Shown one piece after another: positions 61,626 to 64,000 of a DNA stretch of 64,000 bases; position 1 is the stretch's first letter; each line of letters begins with the position of its first letter. The DNA is from UBA4421 sp002704225. GTDB lineage: Bacteria > Pseudomonadota > Gammaproteobacteria > Pseudomonadales > Azotimanducaceae. The position numbers and the translations under genes are program-made. The stretch covers positions 62,001 to 126,000 of the forward strand of contig CACDWG010000003.1 of NCBI GenBank assembly GCA_902556425.1. The letters run 5' to 3'. The notes beneath the pieces were generated by a model. It did not search any database and was not told where the DNA came from. It saw only the letters and a program-made list of their open reading frames with translations.

Positions 61626-63035
61626 TTGCTGCCTACCGTTGCCCTTGTGGGTCGACCCAATGTTGGAAAGTCGACCCTATTTAACAAACTGACCAATTCC
61701 CGTGATGCCTTGGTGGCGGACGTGCCCGGCCTTACCCGTGACCGTCGTTACGGGCGTATGGACGTGGAGGAAGGGCAGGCTACTCTCATTGATACAGGGG
61801 GCTTGTTTGGTGAGCATGTGTTGGCTAACGAGCTTACCGGACAAACCCAGCTAGCCGTTGATGAGGCCGACTTGGTTCTGCTGCTGCTTGATGGTCGCGA
61901 GGGCGTTACGGCGGCAGACGAAGATGTTGTGACCTATTTGCGCAAGAGCAACGTCGCCTTTCTGCCTGTGATCAATAAAATCGATGGCCTGAACGAAGAC
62001 CAGATCACAGCGGACTTCGTCCGCTTCGGCTTCCCCGAGTACGCCATGATTTCAGCCAGCCACAATCGAGGCCTGAAACAGCTACGCGAATCCATAGCCG
62101 AGCAGTTGACAGCACTGGACTTGCTTGAGGGGACCGAGTGGGAAGAGGAGGCGGATGGTATCCGCGTGGCCGTGGTCGGACGCCCGAATGTGGGCAAGTC
62201 GACCTTGGTTAACCGACTGATCGGTGAAGATCGGCAGGTCGTGTTTGATATGCCCGGCACCACGAAAGATGCCATCGACATTCCGTTTCACAAAGACGGC
62301 ACCGACTATGTACTGATCGATACCGCTGGTGTGCGACGCAAGGGGAAGGTGTCTGAAGTCACCGAGAAGTTTTCTGTGGTCAAAGCGTTGCAGGCCATGG
62401 AACGTGCCCATGTCGTGATCCTAGTCATCGATGCCTCAGAAGGGTTAGTGGAGCAAGATCTACACGTGCTGGACTACGCGCTCGAGGCCGGAGCCGGCAT
62501 GGTGATTGCCGTCAACAAATGGGACGGCTTGGAGCAAGCGCAGCGCGACAAAGTAAAAAAAGCCTTGGACCGCCGTTTGAATTTCGTGCCCTGGGTACCG
62601 TTAGCGACGATCTCGGCACTGCACGGCAGTGGTGTGGGTAAGTTATTGGGCCGCGTGGAGCAGGTTTACAAAGTAGGTTTGTTCGATGTGTCGACTTCTC
62701 TGCTAACACGATTGGTGCGCAACATGACTGCGGCGCATCCAACGCCGTCGGTACGAGGGCGTGCGATCAAGATCAAGGTAGCGACGAGAGCGGGTTCGCA
62801 CCCACCACGTATCGTCGTGCATGGTAATCAGCTTGGCTCCCTGCCAGCCAGCTATCGACGCTTTCTGGAAAACGGATTCCGTGAAGCACTGAATTTGGTG
62901 GGTAACCCGGTGAAGCTCGAGCTGCGCGATTCAGACAATCCCTTTGCCGGTAAGCGCAATGTCCTGACACAGCGTCAGGTCGATCGGCGCAAGCGCAGCA
63001 TCAAACACCGCAAAAAGTCTAAGAACAAGAAATAG
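61626..63035 (+). CDS. der: ribosome-assembly GTPase Der (EngA)
   Basis: GTPase with two tandem G domains, needed for 50S assembly. 469 residues from TTG 61626. P-loops are GRPNVGKSTLFN (near residue 8) and GRPNVGKSTLVN (near 186); NKID and NKWD are the specificity motifs; the C-terminal KH-like domain ends in a basic RRKRSIKHRKKSKNKK tail. It follows bamB by 2 nt. Confidence 0.97.
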   Translation: MLPTVALVGRPNVGKSTLFNKLTNSRDALVADVPGLTRDRRYGRMDVEEGQATLIDTGGLFGEHVLANELTGQTQLAVDEADLVLLLLDGREGVTAADEDVVTYLRKSNVAFLPVINKIDGLNEDQITADFVRFGFPEYAMISASHNRGLKQLRESIAEQLTALDLLEGTEWEEEADGIRVAVVGRPNVGKSTLVNRLIGEDRQVVFDMPGTTKDAIDIPFHKDGTDYVLIDTAGVRRKGKVSEVTEKFSVVKALQAMERAHVVILVIDASEGLVEQDLHVLDYALEAGAGMVIAVNKWDGLEQAQRDKVKKALDRRLNFVPWVPLATISALHGSGVGKLLGRVEQVYKVGLFDVSTSLLTRLVRNMTAAHPTPSVRGRAIKIKVATRAGSHPPRIVVHGNQLGSLPASYRRFLENGFREALNLVGNPVKLELRDSDNPFAGKRNVLTQRQVDRRKRSIKHRKKSKNKK

Positions 63036-63037
63036 AT

Positions 63038-63898
63038 TCAGTCTGCGGCGTCCGGAGCGAGCAGGCGCATCATGCTTTGCGGGTCGACTCGGTAGCCGTT
63101 CAAGCTTACCGACCAGTGCAGGTGGGGACCGGTGACTCGACCGGTAGCGCCGACCAGTCCAATCACCTGTCCCTGTTGCACCATCTCGCCCTCGTTGACT
63201 AAGGGCTCACTGAGATGGCAGTACATGGTGATCAACCCTTGGCCGTGATCCAAAAAAATGGTCTTGCCGTTGTAGTACAGGTGATCAACAAGCGTCACCG
63301 CAGCATCGGCGGGCGCACGAATTTCGGCACCGGTAGGTGCAGCGATGTCCAATCCGCTGTGCGGATTGCGAGGTTGGCCATTGAAGAACCTCCGATGACC
63401 GAACAGGCTGCTCACAGGGCCTTCTAGCGGACGGAGAAAGCCATTCTGAGGCGGTGTTCTGTCTGTGAAAGCCAAGTAGAGGGCTCGCTGCCGACTGCTT
63501 TCTCGCCTGATACGTGCAAGCTGCTCTGGGTTTGGGTTCACCATCTCGCGATTCTGCAAGGTGATGTGTTGTTCTGTGTAGGCCTTATCACTGACTTCGA
63601 ATAAATGGGCGCGGGTCTGGTTACCAAGTCGATAGGTGATCTCCGCGGTTCCCAGAGGCTGGCTTAAGGGTAGGCCCACCCAGGCTTCTGCCCCTCGGGT
63701 CAGCACCGGGCGCGCATTGAACCGCAGATCGGTTGCGCCTTCGGGGAGAGCCCAACGATAGATGCCGCCGGGAACGGCGTCGGGTGAGGGTTTGGCGGCG
63801 GCTTCGTCGGCCCCCACGGGGCTGGAGGCGAATAGCAGTACGCCAATGAGAAGACCAATGATCGGATACTGATGGACAGGCGTGAGCATATGGATCAT
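63038..63898 (-). CDS. exported M23 (LytM) family metallopeptidase
   Basis: Peptidoglycan endopeptidase-type protein, 286 residues, with signal peptide (hydrophobic YPIIGLLIGVLLFASSPVGA). The LytM zinc site is NPHSGLDIAAPTG (H-x3-D) and GPHLHWSV (H-x-H), preceded by PVSSLFGHRRFFNG. ATG 63898 overlaps the stop of the preceding xseA-like gene (ATGA), so the two are coupled. Convergent with der, 2 nt apart. Confidence 0.9.
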   Translation of the reverse strand: MIHMLTPVHQYPIIGLLIGVLLFASSPVGADEAAAKPSPDAVPGGIYRWALPEGATDLRFNARPVLTRGAEAWVGLPLSQPLGTAEITYRLGNQTRAHLFEVSDKAYTEQHITLQNREMVNPNPEQLARIRRESSRQRALYLAFTDRTPPQNGFLRPLEGPVSSLFGHRRFFNGQPRNPHSGLDIAAPTGAEIRAPADAAVTLVDHLYYNGKTIFLDHGQGLITMYCHLSEPLVNEGEMVQQGQVIGLVGATGRVTGPHLHWSVSLNGYRVDPQSMMRLLAPDAAD

Positions 63899-64000
63899 TT
63901 CTGTTCCGTGGGCAGTGATTGGGTGTCGTTCAATCGTTTCCCGGGCTCCGTGTCGAGGATCTTGGCTGTGAAGCGTCCATCCTGCATTTGGCCGTAGACT
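63895..64000 (-). CDS. xseA: C-terminal end of exodeoxyribonuclease VII large subunit, probable (cut by window edge)
   Basis: Open minus-strand frame from the window edge to TGA 63895-63897: VYGQMQDGRFTAKILDTEPG followed by KRLNDTQSLPTEQK. The pattern of a short strand with DG then charged tail fits the XseA C-terminus, and xseA is the usual neighbour of der in gammaproteobacteria. Only about 34 residues are visible, so the call rests mainly on context. Confidence 0.6.
   Translation of the reverse strand, partial: VYGQMQDGRFTAKILDTEPGKRLNDTQSLPTEQK

Noticed and set aside
1..64000. CRISPR arrays, rRNA genes, complete insertion sequences
   Set aside because: No regularly spaced repeats, rRNA stretches or transposase genes were seen in the window.

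Overview
The window comes from a gammaproteobacterial chromosome, probably a free-living aerobic marine-type species. The evidence is gene order: valS-holC-pepA, queA-tgt-yajC-secD-secF, suhB/trmJ, and ndk-rlmN-rodZ-hisS-yfgM-bamB-der followed by xseA are classic gammaproteobacterial neighbourhoods. Overall composition is moderately GC-rich, apart from an AT-richer island at about 38-45.9 kb.

Layout. (1) 1-4.0 kb, minus strand: housekeeping operon pepA-holC-valS; valS runs off the left edge. (2) 4.1-25.2 kb: an accessory catabolic region with two thiolases, hotdog-fold protein, sulfatase, amidohydrolase-2 enzyme, two sodium/solute symporters (one frameshifted), Gfo/Idh oxidoreductase, aldo/keto reductase, TauD-type dioxygenase, metallo-beta-lactamase-fold lipoprotein, GST, MAPEG protein and cytochrome P450. 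Within it, 9969-10886 is a GrdB-like selenoprotein whose in-frame UGA (10368-10370) gives a U-P-V-C motif and lies in a strong hairpin. (3) 25.2-37.9 kb: mixed accessory genes (esterase, cyclase-domain protein, Lrp regulator, CNNM/CorC-like protein, dienelactone hydrolase, a second amidohydrolase, enoyl-CoA hydratase, cupin), two decayed genes (LLM-type oxidoreductase and a GST fragment), and the first members of a set of small exported proteins. (4) 38.06-45.87 kb: a genomic island at the 3' end of tRNA-Leu(CAA), with a tyrosine integrase, direct att repeats, an internal inverted att-like site, a broken polymerase-like gene, a SEC-C miniprotein and six further small exported proteins. (5) 46-64 kb: housekeeping genes for queuosine modification, protein secretion, tRNA/rRNA modification, iron-sulfur supply, nucleotide metabolism, envelope biogenesis and GTPases.

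Three observations stand out. First, the UGA-containing GrdB-like gene is a probable selenoprotein that ordinary gene calling splits in two. Second, eight of nine small exported proteins spread over 25.9-44.5 kb have different mature domains, yet all are predicted to start, after signal-peptide cleavage, with X-X-His (DDH, GHH, DHH or GNH). That is the form of an amino-terminal Cu/Ni-binding (ATCUN) motif. Several also share near-identical leader DNA, suggesting shuffling of an export and translation-start cassette. Third, the island carries an inverted att core inside it, with a perfect 79-bp inverted repeat bracketing the integrase and one exported-protein gene and a 145-bp inverted repeat bracketing the rest. 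This arrangement could allow integrase-driven inversion as well as excision.

No rRNA, CRISPR array or insertion sequence was seen. Functions given for accessory enzymes are family-level only; substrates are not evident from the sequence.
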